A stretch of 16,943 nt of DNA from Firmicutes bacterium UBA1535 (GCA_002323775.1 DCPV01000053.1:1-16943); one strand, 5' to 3'. Counted from the first letter of the stretch, positions 1 to 8,939 are shown. Numbers and translations: made by a program. Notes: generated by a model not told the origin, from the sequence alone.

Positions 1-2
1 TT

Positions 3-311
3 GAGATTACTCCTGAAGAAGTTGCACAAGCAGAAAACTATGTAAGGCAGATTAGAAAGTCATCTGTATTATATAGTGGTGCTACTATTAGAGCTTTTGT
101 TGTTGGTGCTTCCATTGGAGATGTCGATGATAAAAAGGAAACAACAAGCGGACGAATTGATGTTGTCACATATGGGCACTTAGTTCAGACTGCAAAGGTT
201 AAGTTATTTAGACTGCAGGAGCAGCTTACAGAGCACTATAATGCAATGGATGATGATAGCATTGTTGAGAAAGCACTAAAACAGGCAAAACAAATTAAAA
301 TTAATATTTAA
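3..311 (+). CDS. C-terminal fragment of an unidentified protein (5' end outside window)
   Basis: An open frame of 102 codons runs from the window edge to a TAA stop, so only the C-terminus of the gene is present. The fragment begins EITPEEVAQAENYVRQI and contains a beta-strand-like stretch (IRAFVVGASIGD), then RIDVVTYGHLVQTAK and a charged helical tail. The pattern of an 'ENYV..I' helix, a 'VVGA' strand and a 'VTYG.L...A' strand-helix resembles the C-terminal nuclease-like region I associate with some HSP90/MutL-type ATPases of defence islands. That resemblance is from memory and weak. The reading frame and stop are directly seen; the family is a guess. Nothing about the catalytic part can be judged. 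Confidence 0.6.
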   Translation, partial: EITPEEVAQAENYVRQIRKSSVLYSGATIRAFVVGASIGDVDDKKETTSGRIDVVTYGHLVQTAKVKLFRLQEQLTEHYNAMDDDSIVEKALKQAKQIKINI

Positions 312-615
312 CGTAAATATAAAATCAATTGATTTTGAGGTAAAAATTGAAAAATGGAAGCATATTGAACGTATCAAGGATTATGTCGCAGATATAAGAT
401 ATTATGCAGAATATCAACCATATACTACTAAATAATCTATTAAACAATATTTCAGCTATGTAATGGAATTATTTAATAAAAATGAACTATATTTAGATAT
501 ATTAAAATTTAATGAATAAAATAAATTACATTAGCATATATAGAGAAAACATATAAGAGTAGATTATCAGGTAATAGCGGATATATATAATTAAAATAGT
601 ATTAGGAGAAAAATT
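312..615. other. Gene-poor stretch with a possible degraded frame
   Basis: No gene with a start and ribosome binding site was found here. One frame stays open from about 313 to a TAA at 433-435 and reads plausibly protein-like (WKHIERIKDYVADIRYYAEY), but it has no start codon, so it may be a remnant. A ribosome-binding-like AGGAGA lies at the right end and serves the HNH remnant that follows. The rest is AT-rich sequence with nothing recognisable. Confidence 0.4.
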
Positions 616-734
616 ATGCGTGATGATTTTAATCAAACTGCTAAAGAGAAATTAGACTACAGGGTTGGTTCAAATGTTCAAATCCGGATTGCCGCAGGCC
701 GACAAGTGGACCAAAAGAAGATGTAATATTATGA
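616..734 (+). pseudogene. Frameshifted N-terminal remnant of an HNH endonuclease
   Basis: An ATG with a good upstream AGGAGA opens a frame reading MRDDFNQTAKEKLDYRVGSN, which matches the conserved start I know from a family of HNH endonucleases (DF.Q.TKE.LA.RVG..CSNP.C..PT.GP). The expected continuation CSNPDCRRPTSGPKED is present, but in another frame beginning at 675. A one-base deletion, or equivalent, near 673 therefore breaks the gene. The second frame ends in TGA at 732-734, and no HNH catalytic region follows. Only the start of the protein, including the first CxxxxC zinc-binding part, survives. The broken frame is seen; the family call rests on the remembered motif. Confidence 0.72.
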
Positions 735-816
735 TATAAAAATAGACTTTTATTTAACAAAAGAGGATTAATTAGAATTTATTATTAGAGAATGTAAAAA
801 GGAAAGGAATGATATA

Positions 817-2064
817 GTGAAATTTTTTACTGGTAAAGAAGTAAGGGGCTTTGTTAAGGAAAAACATGAAAAGATGAAGCAAGAAGTCTTAGTGCTTAAG
901 GATTCTGAAATACTTAATTGCGATTTTGAACAATGGGCAGATTATCTTGCATCCAAATACTATATTGAACCTATTACACTTTTTGAAAATAATATTGATA
1001 AAACAATGTCTGAAACAAAGGTTAAACTTTATAACCAATGGGCAAAGACAAGCAGTTATGAGCCAGAATATTATATGATTGATGGGTATTGCATTGCTTT
1101 TGTTATACCATTTGATGGTGATGAAAAACTGCTGCAATTAAGACCATCCACTTTTATACTGACAAGTTTTGAAGTTGCATCTATGCAGGGTATTTATAAT
1201 AATTCTTGTGGGAGTTTTTCTTTGGAATTCTGTTACACTGCACAGGAACTTAAAGAAAAGACTAATGTTAATGAGTTTGTTGAGAGTGAGTTTAAGCATG
1301 AATTTGAAAGTTATAGAAAGATGATAAATTATGTAAACTCTGAAGTAGAGCAATATAATAAAGGTATAAGAAGCAATGCTTTGCAATTATTAGATACGCG
1401 TAAGAAAAAAGCAACTGATTATGCAGCTCTTAGTCAGTCGTTAAATATTCCTATTAAATTAAGTACTACTGCTCCAAATATTGCGCCATTGCCATTAAAT
1501 CATGTAGTTAGACAACCTATTTCGAAACCAACTTCAAAGCCTCTATCAAAAGAGTATTGTATTTCAGATGACGATTACAAAAATATTGTCAATATTATTC
1601 ACAATGTATGTACGTCTATGGAGGCAACTGCACGAACTTTTATTAAGACTGGCGAAGAGGAAATTCGTGATTTTATACTTGCAACGCTTGGTACACACTA
1701 TGTAAATATGGTAACAGGTGAAACTTTCAGAAAAGTTGGAAAAACAGATATACACATTGTATTTGAGAATAAGGCTGCGTTCATTGGTGAGTGTAAAATT
1801 TGGCATGGTATAAAGAAATTCGAAGAAGCAGTTGAGCAGCTATTTGGATATTCCACATGGAAAGACACAAAAATTGCACTAATTGTATTTAATAAAGAAA
1901 ATAAGGATTTTGCATCAATCCAACAAAATATTCTTTTTTGGATACAATCAAATGCCAAACGATATGAAGTTAAAAACGGAAATATATGGTCTTGTGTACT
2001 TCATCGAGAAGATACGAATACAGATGTTCAAGTGGCTATAGCACTATATGATATAACGATTTAA
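817..2064 (+). CDS. PD-(D/E)XK nuclease-like protein, 415 aa
   Basis: The start is GTG, chosen because AAGGAAAGG lies nine bases upstream. The N-terminal 230 residues are not recognisable. They contain a helical, charged stretch around 150-200 (FVESEFKHEFESY) and a low-complexity linker at about 230-245 (SKPTSKPLSK). The C-terminal 170 residues look like a restriction-endonuclease fold: E281/E282 in a helix, D311 in GKTDIHIV, and E325-C-K327 in AFIGECKIW, followed by a helix and a strand (TKIALIVFNK). This gives the order E...D...ExK with about 14 residues between D and ExK, as in PD-(D/E)XK nucleases. DNA cleavage is inferred; the substrate is unknown. It sits with a SAP-domain gene and beside a STAND defence gene, which suggests a defence role. 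The unassigned N-terminal half may recognise target or partner. Confidence 0.75.
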   Translation: MKFFTGKEVRGFVKEKHEKMKQEVLVLKDSEILNCDFEQWADYLASKYYIEPITLFENNIDKTMSETKVKLYNQWAKTSSYEPEYYMIDGYCIAFVIPFDGDEKLLQLRPSTFILTSFEVASMQGIYNNSCGSFSLEFCYTAQELKEKTNVNEFVESEFKHEFESYRKMINYVNSEVEQYNKGIRSNALQLLDTRKKKATDYAALSQSLNIPIKLSTTAPNIAPLPLNHVVRQPISKPTSKPLSKEYCISDDDYKNIVNIIHNVCTSMEATARTFIKTGEEEIRDFILATLGTHYVNMVTGETFRKVGKTDIHIVFENKAAFIGECKIWHGIKKFEEAVEQLFGYSTWKDTKIALIVFNKENKDFASIQQNILFWIQSNAKRYEVKNGNIWSCVLHREDTNTDVQVAIALYDITI

Positions 2065-2180
2065 ATATTACAAATGATTTTATATTATATTCATATTGTC
2101 AGCGAATAGGAAAAGAAAGTTTTGATGATGATAAATGAAAATATTATGTGATTTTTTATATAATTACAAGGAGGTTTGTA

Positions 2181-3332
2181 ATGTCGTTCTTTAACTTTTT
2201 CAAGAAAAAACCAATTAAAGACGAGAAGCATTTAGAGACAAATGAAGTGCTAACTAGGAATTCAAAACATACGGAATTAGCTGAACCACCAATAGTAAAG
2301 GTGACAGCGCAAATAATATCATCTGTCCCAGATGATATTATTCCAGTAGAGAAAAGAATAAAAAAGGCAAAAATAAGTAAGCATGGATTGTATCCTCACG
2401 AGGTTTTGATACTTGATTATGCAGATTCGTATTTTACAGAAGAAAACTCTTTTCAAGGCTTTTGGTGGTACAAATATGGAGTAAGAGATGTTGATAATTG
2501 CCTTCGTTCTCTGCTTGAACGGGAGTTTTTGCAAGTAGGAAACTTACAGAGTGCTATCGAGAATGAGACTGCCACAGTTATAAAGAGTGAATTGAAAACT
2601 CATGGACTTAAAGTGAGTGGTAAAAAAAGTGAACTGGTGCAGCGTCTGATGGCAGAGGTATCTCATGAAGAACTTAACTCTCGGTTTGCTAAAAGAACAT
2701 ATCAGTTAACTGAACTTGGAATGGTGGCACTTGAAGAGGAAGGATATGTGCCATATATACATAGGCATCCAATTGAAGAGTTGGATATATGGTCACTTAA
2801 TAAAATAATTCATGAACCTCCATGCATGTCATATCGCGATAAAATTTGGAGCTATCTAAATAAGCGAAGTATGGAACACTTTTCAGTTGGAAACTTTGGA
2901 CTATATAGAAATTGTCGATATCATATGTATCTTTTTTTGATGGAAGAGAAAAGATTAGAAGATGCGCTGGGTATGCTATCGGAAGTAGTATTTTATGATT
3001 TAAGCGGACTTGATAATAACTACGATTCGCAATATCTGCATATTTGGGCTAAGAACTTTTTTCCATATAAAGATTCTACCGTAACAATGGCCCCTGGTAT
3101 TACAAGTGCTGTTATGCAATGCCAAAAAGAGCTTAATCTAACAGATGAGAAACTCAATAAAGCAATGCTTGACCGTATGAATCGCCTAAGTGCACCTTTA
3201 CATATTTTCACACCGGAAGAATGTGTGGATATTGTCTTTATGGAAAGTCTTGAGGACACTGATGCATTAACAAAAATGTATGCAAAGGCAAAACGGCGGT
3301 TCAAACAGAGTTTTCCTGAAATTAAATGTTGA
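2181..3332 (+). CDS. SAP-domain protein, 383 aa, probable DNA binding
   Basis: The start is ATG at 2181, preceded at ideal distance by AAGGAGG (2168-2174). A GTG at 2148 in the same frame would add 11 residues but lacks such a site. The protein begins MSFFNFFKKKPIKDEKH, a hydrophobic then basic N-terminus too short for a membrane segment. Residues about 132-165 form a SAP motif (VIKSELKTHGLKVSGKKSE followed by LVQRLM), a helix-extended loop-helix that in other proteins binds DNA. Before it is an aromatic-rich region (FQGFWWYKYGVRDVDNCLRS) and after it YQLTELGMVALEEEGY, reminiscent of a winged helix. The remaining C-terminal half is helical and unassigned. No catalytic motif is visible. Same strand as the nuclease-like gene upstream, 116 bases apart, so possibly its DNA-binding partner. 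Confidence 0.75.
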   Translation: MSFFNFFKKKPIKDEKHLETNEVLTRNSKHTELAEPPIVKVTAQIISSVPDDIIPVEKRIKKAKISKHGLYPHEVLILDYADSYFTEENSFQGFWWYKYGVRDVDNCLRSLLEREFLQVGNLQSAIENETATVIKSELKTHGLKVSGKKSELVQRLMAEVSHEELNSRFAKRTYQLTELGMVALEEEGYVPYIHRHPIEELDIWSLNKIIHEPPCMSYRDKIWSYLNKRSMEHFSVGNFGLYRNCRYHMYLFLMEEKRLEDALGMLSEVVFYDLSGLDNNYDSQYLHIWAKNFFPYKDSTVTMAPGITSAVMQCQKELNLTDEKLNKAMLDRMNRLSAPLHIFTPEECVDIVFMESLEDTDALTKMYAKAKRRFKQSFPEIKC

Positions 3333-3528
3333 GTTTTGATATATTTATTGAAGTAATTCTTATGGAATATTATAATATCGATAGAATTACGATGCAAAAA
3401 AATGTACTAAACCTGTAATTTGTATAGCATGTAGATAACTATGGAGAATTAGGATAAGAGTTGTAAAGGACAAGGAATTGATAGACCTGAGACAGTAATT
3501 TATGATTATCATAAAGGAGACAATAAAA
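3333..3528. other. Spacer with a small inverted repeat
   Basis: GTAATTCT (3353-3360) and AGAATTAC (3383-3390) form an 8-bp inverted repeat around an AT-rich loop containing TATTATAATA. There is no T-tract, so it is not an obvious terminator. A start-less open frame before the next gene (from about 3455) reads GQGIDRPETVIYDYHKGDNK and may be a remnant, but it cannot be assigned. Confidence 0.3.
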
Positions 3529-4041
3529 GTGTTTCATGATTTGACATATAATTATAAATCTAGAGATTATGTAATAGCCATTACTTTAAAAGAGGGAGAT
3601 TACTTTGGAAATATATTTTATCAGTATAACTATAATGGACATGGATTATCAGTAACGATTATGGAAGATATATTGAGGTTTATTGAAAGTCTAAATTGTC
3701 AAGAAATCAATGATTTAAATGAAGAAGGATTACTAAACAGTAACATTGGTATACGAGCTGATATTAATGGCAAGGACCTTCATTTTGAGCTGAAGAATGA
3801 AAAAAAGGATATATTAGCTAAGACAATATCAGCAGATGATTTACAAAAATATATTGTTGGATACCAAATGATCAGATGTGATGGTCATGGAAAGAAAAAA
3901 GAGTATAGAAGATGTAAATCATGTAAAAAATTTGAGCCAATTGAAGGCGGGGCAAAAGGGCTTTGTACTGATAGAGGAGATGTTATTCAAAGAAGCAGAA
4001 TGATATGTGCGTTTGACTATATTCCGAATGAAACGGAATAA
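3529..4041 (+). CDS. Uncharacterised protein with C-terminal four-cysteine motif, 170 aa
   Basis: The start is GTG at 3529, eight bases after AAGGAGA (3514-3520). An ATG at 3502 lies upstream of that site and would add nine residues, so it is less likely. The body (residues about 1-115) alternates strands and helices, with no family I recognise. The C-terminus carries C129-x2-C132 (RCKSCKKFEP), C146 and C160 (MICAFDY), a spacing expected of a small zinc-binding or cysteine-cluster knob. Similar C-terminal cysteine knobs appear in small phage and mobile-element proteins, but I cannot name the family. It is the third same-strand gene after the nuclease-like and SAP-domain genes and precedes the STAND gene by about 175 bases. 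Its role is unknown. Confidence 0.7.
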   Translation: MFHDLTYNYKSRDYVIAITLKEGDYFGNIFYQYNYNGHGLSVTIMEDILRFIESLNCQEINDLNEEGLLNSNIGIRADINGKDLHFELKNEKKDILAKTISADDLQKYIVGYQMIRCDGHGKKKEYRRCKSCKKFEPIEGGAKGLCTDRGDVIQRSRMICAFDYIPNETE

Positions 4042-4078
4042 AATTGATTTCAAAAGATATAAAGGAAGTGGGTTGTAA

Positions 4079-4129
4079 ATGACGTTTCAAAAATTTGATC
4101 CGAGAGTCAAAACTTTATATTTCAAGTAA
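4079..4129 (+). CDS. Possible 16-codon peptide or remnant
   Basis: ATG preceded by AAAGGAAGTGG opens a 16-codon frame (MTFQKFDPRVKTLYFK). The upstream sequence looks like a ribosome binding site, although the spacing is long. It may be the start of a lost gene, or chance. No function can be given. Confidence 0.25.
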   Translation: MTFQKFDPRVKTLYFK

Positions 4130-4216
4130 AGAAAGGTGACAAGTTTTGATAATAATAATGTTTAAAAATAAATAAACATATTCTGCAATTTAGAATACTA
4201 GAAAAGAGGTGAAAGA

Positions 4217-7200
4217 ATGCAGTTTAAAATAGACTGGAATCGATTTAATGATAAAAACCCTAATGTTGAAAATAGTTTTGAGGAAATGTGTAGGCATCTA
4301 TTTTGTAGAAAATTCAGTATAACTGGGTATGATTTTCAAAGTAATTATAATCAAACCGGATTAGAAATAGAGCCTATTCTCTTTGAAAATAAAAATTATG
4401 GATTTCAATGCAAATACGTTAAAAACAGTCCATATAAACAAGTTGAAGAATCATTAAATAAAGCTTTTGATGCTTATAAAGATATTGATTGTATATATGT
4501 TTATACCAATGCAGATATAAAACCTAACTGTACAGTCAATGAATTAGGGAAAAATGACACACCACGAACTAGATTATATAAAAAGGTTTGTGAGAATAAG
4601 GTAAAATGGGTAACTTTACAAAATTTCACGTCAATACTTAATGAAGAAAATAACTTAGACATAGCTGCTTTTTATTTTGGAATAGGTAAAGAAAAAGGTT
4701 TCATTAATAATTGTATCAGTAAAAATGATGCTGAATTTCTGTCTTCCGAAGCTTATTTAAGTTTGAAGCTAAAGGATAATGAAAATAAATTATGTAGTAT
4801 TAATGAAATAGTGAATAAAAGCAAGGTATCATTGCTGAAAGGCGACCCAGGAACAGGTAAAAGTGAAATCTTAAAAAAAGTATTTCTTAATTATAGCAAT
4901 GCTCATGCGGTAGATAGAGACATAATTTATAAAGTTTTAGAGCAAAAAATAATGCCAATTTTTATTCAGTTAAAGGAACTTGTTAACGGAGATATTGAAA
5001 ACATTATTAGATGTAGAATGGCTGATTTTGGTTTAAATATGTATGCCAAACATTTTACTTATTTATATATTTTAGATGGAATAGATGAAGTGTCTTTTGA
5101 TTATGCCAATAACATTTCATTATTTATTAAAAGGTTATTGAAAGAAAATTCTACATATTCAATTTTGTTATCATCAAGGACACATAGTTCAAATATTACA
5201 GTACTTAAAAATGTTTTGTTGGATATAGAGGAGTATTATATTGATAAATTAAATGTTTCCGACATTGAAAATTATTTTAACATAAATAAGAACGATAATA
5301 AACAACTGCATTATAACTCTATTAAAAGCGAAATAGGAAGTCTTATTAAGGAAATCGTTGACATTTTCTCTATTAAGCTATTATGGGATAATATTGAAAA
5401 AATCAATATTGAAACTACTAAAATTGGCTTGATAGATGAATCTATAAAAATGCTATTAAATGGACGCAGGATACATGAGTTAAATCTTTTAGAAAATAAA
5501 GCGGATAAGATAAGGCAACTCTGCAGAGCAATTGCAGTGTATATGCAGAAAAATAAAAAATTATCTATAGAATTGGCCAGCCTCCAGCAATTAATCAATA
5601 ATGAATTTTTGAATTTGGAAAATAACGATGTAAATAAAATTGTTGCTTACTTAAAAGAAATCTTTTTTTCGGCAAAAGAGCATAACTTTTCCCAAAGTTT
5701 ATTTACTTTTAGCCATAGGCGTTATCAGGAATATTTTTTATACGAAAAACTAAGACTTGAATTTCTAAATAATCCTAAAATTATAAGGGAACTAAATATT
5801 TTATCTAATAAAGAATTTATGACAGGTGTATTTTTTCCACAAATGAAGTCTGAATGCCGAGAAAGCCAAGATTTGATAGGTACATTATCACTTGATTTTG
5901 TATGGGATTATTTAGGTCCTGGTTACTGGTATAAGTTAAAAAATACTCAAATGCCATTAAGAAATGATTGGGGCAGTTCAGAACCCGAATATAAACTATC
6001 AGAAGAACTTTTGTATGCAGTAGCAGCTCAGACACCTTCTTCCTTAGAAATTCTATTAAGTGATGAAGACCTACCTTTATCTGACTATTTTAATGATAAA
6101 AAAAGATACATTAAGGCTTTAGAGGTATTTCATCGTTATGGTCACGAAAAACAAGCAAGATATTTTTTGAATTTGATTTCCACTAAAATAGATAAAAAAG
6201 AACAACAGAATCTGATATGGGATAATAGCTATTCATTTATATATTACCGATATAAAATTTTAGGGGATTCATTGTTGCAAATTATAAATGACCTTCCCGA
6301 TATATCTAATGACAATAGTATAGAAGGATATAAACGTTTAGAATCTCCATTAAAGAGTATGGTGAGGTCGTTTTATAAAATAGTGCTGGAATTTGACCCG
6401 AGTTTTATTGTTAGGAATTCTGAAATAATACCTAAATGTCATTTAAATATTATATGTGATGAGTTATGTGAAACTAAGAATGTTATATTAATAATCATGA
6501 ATAACGATATTAAAAATGGAGTACGTGATGTATACTTGAAAAAAGGAAGGGTCAAAAAAGAGGATATTGCTGTTCCTGTTATACTGAAGTTGATTAATTA
6601 CAAAGACGTGTCAACTATGGGTATTGAGGAATACTTTAAAAGCATTAACACCGGTAACATTCTAACTTGGGATAGGAGACGATATCTAAATGTATTATTA
6701 GCTGCACTCTATAGCAAACAGGAAAATATTATATATCCAGAAGCGAAAAATCAATCTCGAATCATGGGAATAGTATTAAGCTATTTTAATGATAACCAAG
6801 TGCTGATGATTCAAAGTATTATTCAAGAATTAGGTGAAATGGAAAAAATGAATAGCTTTGAAATGTCGCAGTTTTTGGGAATAATGATATCATTTTTAAA
6901 GTTACCAGTTAATTTGATTAAAAAATATTTGAATGCATTAGCCAGATATACGAATAAAGTAGGTATGTCTACAATTTTCTATTTTATTAAAGAAAATAAT
7001 CCGGATATGTATTCTCAAATAAGTAATCCTGGTATGATAAAACGAATGTTTACTGAATCAAAAGAAAAAGGAATAACGTCATACTATGGTGATTATACAG
7101 AAACCTTGTTACAGTTTGCTAAAATGATTGCAGATTTTGATTTTGAACAAAGTTACTTAATCGTAAGAGAATGCATAAATGCAGGAATACTTAGACCATG

Positions 7201-7870
7201 TTTTAGAAAAGAAGATATTGTAGATTATGTGTTATGTAACTGTCTTAAAATAGCAAAGGAAAATTTCTGGTATACAGATAGAGAACTTACCTCTTATGTA
7301 TCTGCCGTAAGAGATATGATTATTCTAATGCAAGAAAGTACGGATGGTGGTGGAAGGAGTAACTACTATAACTATGTTTTAAAAGAATACCTTCCTAATC
7401 TATATGATAAATTTTCTATTGACGGTGGAAGCTCTTCACATTCTGAAAAATATAATCAGAATGAAATATCAATAGAGGAAATTAAACAATCACTAAATAT
7501 ACAAAATATAAAAAAGTACTATATGGGAGACATAGAGGCAGACTACTCATCAAAAGAATTATGGGAAATACTAATTTCATATGAAAAAGAAAAAACGGGT
7601 AGGCTCGACATACTATTTAAGTGCTTTGAAGAAAGCCACTATCCATATGTATGGGGATTTGGTAATTGTGAATATCACCATATTCCTACAGCTATTTTAT
7701 GGAAAGATTCAGAATGGTCACATGAAATAAAGAATTTCATGATGAAGCAAGGTGGTCGTACTGGGTTATACAACACGATTAAAATGTGTGGAATTATAGG
7801 GGAGGATGAGCTGGGCAAGAAGTTTTTTGAGCAATTTATTCGTTTATGTGAATTATTGGTTTTTGAATAA
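4217..7870 (+). CDS. Nuclease-NACHT STAND NTPase, Avs/bNACHT-like phage sensor, 1217 aa
   Basis: The start is ATG just after AGAGGTGA. Domains: residues about 1-150 look like a PD-(D/E)XK nuclease of Mrr/Cap4 style, with E22/E23 in NSFEEMCRHLF, E50/E52 in GLEIEPIL, and Q64-C-K66 in YGFQCKYV (QxK in place of ExK, common in Avs-type nucleases). Residues about 200-510 form a NACHT-type NTPase: Walker A GDPGTGKS (209-216), Walker B YLYILDGIDEV (282-292) with the NACHT-style DGIDE, the arginine-containing strand SILLSSRT, and the winged-helix signature FSHRRYQEYF (498-507). Residues about 510-1217 are helical with no recognised repeat and are the likely sensor. In known STAND defence proteins, ligand binding in the C-terminal part causes oligomerisation and activates the effector. 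By analogy this one would cut nucleic acid on sensing phage. It stands alone, and all visible key residues are present. The exact subfamily is uncertain. Confidence 0.85.
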   Translation: MQFKIDWNRFNDKNPNVENSFEEMCRHLFCRKFSITGYDFQSNYNQTGLEIEPILFENKNYGFQCKYVKNSPYKQVEESLNKAFDAYKDIDCIYVYTNADIKPNCTVNELGKNDTPRTRLYKKVCENKVKWVTLQNFTSILNEENNLDIAAFYFGIGKEKGFINNCISKNDAEFLSSEAYLSLKLKDNENKLCSINEIVNKSKVSLLKGDPGTGKSEILKKVFLNYSNAHAVDRDIIYKVLEQKIMPIFIQLKELVNGDIENIIRCRMADFGLNMYAKHFTYLYILDGIDEVSFDYANNISLFIKRLLKENSTYSILLSSRTHSSNITVLKNVLLDIEEYYIDKLNVSDIENYFNINKNDNKQLHYNSIKSEIGSLIKEIVDIFSIKLLWDNIEKINIETTKIGLIDESIKMLLNGRRIHELNLLENKADKIRQLCRAIAVYMQKNKKLSIELASLQQLINNEFLNLENNDVNKIVAYLKEIFFSAKEHNFSQSLFTFSHRRYQEYFLYEKLRLEFLNNPKIIRELNILSNKEFMTGVFFPQMKSECRESQDLIGTLSLDFVWDYLGPGYWYKLKNTQMPLRNDWGSSEPEYKLSEELLYAVAAQTPSSLEILLSDEDLPLSDYFNDKKRYIKALEVFHRYGHEKQARYFLNLISTKIDKKEQQNLIWDNSYSFIYYRYKILGDSLLQIINDLPDISNDNSIEGYKRLESPLKSMVRSFYKIVLEFDPSFIVRNSEIIPKCHLNIICDELCETKNVILIIMNNDIKNGVRDVYLKKGRVKKEDIAVPVILKLINYKDVSTMGIEEYFKSINTGNILTWDRRRYLNVLLAALYSKQENIIYPEAKNQSRIMGIVLSYFNDNQVLMIQSIIQELGEMEKMNSFEMSQFLGIMISFLKLPVNLIKKYLNALARYTNKVGMSTIFYFIKENNPDMYSQISNPGMIKRMFTESKEKGITSYYGDYTETLLQFAKMIADFDFEQSYLIVRECINAGILRPCFRKEDIVDYVLCNCLKIAKENFWYTDRELTSYVSAVRDMIILMQESTDGGGRSNYYNYVLKEYLPNLYDKFSIDGGSSSHSEKYNQNEISIEEIKQSLNIQNIKKYYMGDIEADYSSKELWEILISYEKEKTGRLDILFKCFEESHYPYVWGFGNCEYHHIPTAILWKDSEWSHEIKNFMMKQGGRTGLYNTIKMCGIIGEDELGKKFFEQFIRLCELLVFE

Positions 7871-7994
7871 AGATTAATGTAGTTAGTTTGAATTGGCATC
7901 ATTATCATCGTCACAAGGCACCTTGAGTATTTTATCAATGATTTTTCTATCTAAGACTATTGAAGTTTTTAATAATAAATGATAAAATGAAGCT

Positions 7995-8111
7995 ATGATT
8001 AATAACGAAATTATGTCAATAAAGGACAAAGTTATTGGCACAATTAATTCTAAAAGCATACATTTGAAAAAGAATCACGAAACTATTTTAAAGAATCAAA
8101 AGAAACTCTAA
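7995..8111 (+). CDS. Possible 38-codon ORF, unassigned
   Basis: An ATG opens a 38-codon frame (MINNEIMSIKDKVIGTINSK then a lysine-rich tail) in the gap after the STAND gene. No clear ribosome binding site is seen; only ATGAAG lies just upstream. It may be a remnant of the same decayed region as the truncated gene that follows. Low confidence. Confidence 0.2.
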   Translation: MINNEIMSIKDKVIGTINSKSIHLKKNHETILKNQKKL

Positions 8112-8146
8112 TTTTTAAGACAGTTTATACTTAAGCTGTACACTTG

Positions 8147-8740
8147 ATGTGCAATGAAAAAAGAGGTTCGGGAACGAAGCTTGTGGAAGTAGTAACTGAT
8201 ATTGTAAAAAAGTCGCAAAAATCATTAGTAAGTAGAGGTGAAGTATCCAGTGCTATTCAATGGTTAATTTATTCAGGAATTATAGGGGATTGCAATTTGT
8301 GCAACGAAGGTGATGTTAATTATATAATCCCAGCTAGAAGAATGTATTATATAGACTGTGGTATAGCATCATACGTATCAACTAAAACAGGCTTGCCAAC
8401 AGATTCTATAGAGGGATTCATAACAGAAAACTTTGTTTATTCAGAGCTATATAGATTATATGCTGTGAAGTATTCAAAAAGTAAAGTAAAAGGAGATGTT
8501 CCTTGCTTTTCAACTTATCACGACTATGAGTTGGATTTTATGGTATTAGCTAAAGATAATACTGTATATGGAATAGAAGTTAAAACAAGCAGAGGCAATT
8601 TAAAATCGCTAAGATTTTTTATTGATAAAAGATTAATAAACAAAGTTATATTAGCAGAAAAAACGAATGGTGGTAGAGGTGAAAATTTTGATACTATACC
8701 AATATACACGGTCAGTACAAGATTTCCTTATGAATCGTGA
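8147..8740 (+). pseudogene. Orphan C-terminal part of a DUF4143/AAA-family protein
   Basis: A 198-codon frame reads as the C-terminal half of the AAA_14-DUF4143 family, which normally has an N-terminal P-loop ATPase and totals roughly 400 residues. Visible family marks are AIQWLIYSGII, RRMYYIDCGIASYVS, FITENFVYSEL, and the nuclease-like core YELDFMV...VYGIEVKTSRG (D in ELDF, then E-V-K). The ATPase with its Walker motifs is missing, and no trace of it is seen in the 270 bases upstream. Neither the TTG at 8144 nor the ATG at 8147 has a ribosome binding site, and an in-frame TAA lies at 8132-8134. The 5' half was therefore probably lost by deletion or by insertion-site exchange. It could be a separately expressed domain, but the missing start signal argues against this. 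Confidence 0.65.
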
Positions 8741-8766
8741 GATTGAGTATAGTTAAAAATTGATTA

Positions 8767-8906
8767 TGCTAACAAAATGCTAACACAGTTAATACAACCT
8801 AAATTAAAACTATGCACAAAATACAAAATAGGCTATACATAAGTACACTAAAATCAACCCAAAATACAGCAAAACAAACCCATACTTAATGCAAGGAATG
8901 ATGTAA
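8767..8906. repeat. Left copy of a ~140-bp module flanking the Gabija segment (attachment-site candidate)
   Basis: The module opens with TGCTAACAAAATGCTAAC, in which GCTAACA recurs at an 11-base period (8768 and 8779), and ends with GGAATGATGTAA (8895-8906). Aligned without gaps to 13636-13775, I count by eye about 92 identical bases of 140. The first 17 are identical and the GGAATGAT end lies at the same 127-base distance. Paired short direct repeats followed by a conserved short end resemble arm-type and core sites of tyrosine recombinases, but no integrase is present, so the function is inferred. Confidence 0.6.
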
Positions 8907-8939
8907 AAAGAACTAAACTACAGTTATATGAAGACTAGA

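Noticed and set aside
463..519. 18-codon frame starting MELFNKNELYLDILKF
   Set aside because: No ribosome binding site and AT-rich composition that yields such frames by chance.
2148..2180. GTG start that would lengthen the SAP-domain protein by 11 residues
   Set aside because: The AAGGAGG site lies inside this extension and is ideally placed for the ATG at 2181.
3020..3397. Minus-strand 125-codon frame opposite the SAP-domain gene
   Set aside because: Lies mostly opposite a well-supported gene and shows no motif or ribosome binding site.
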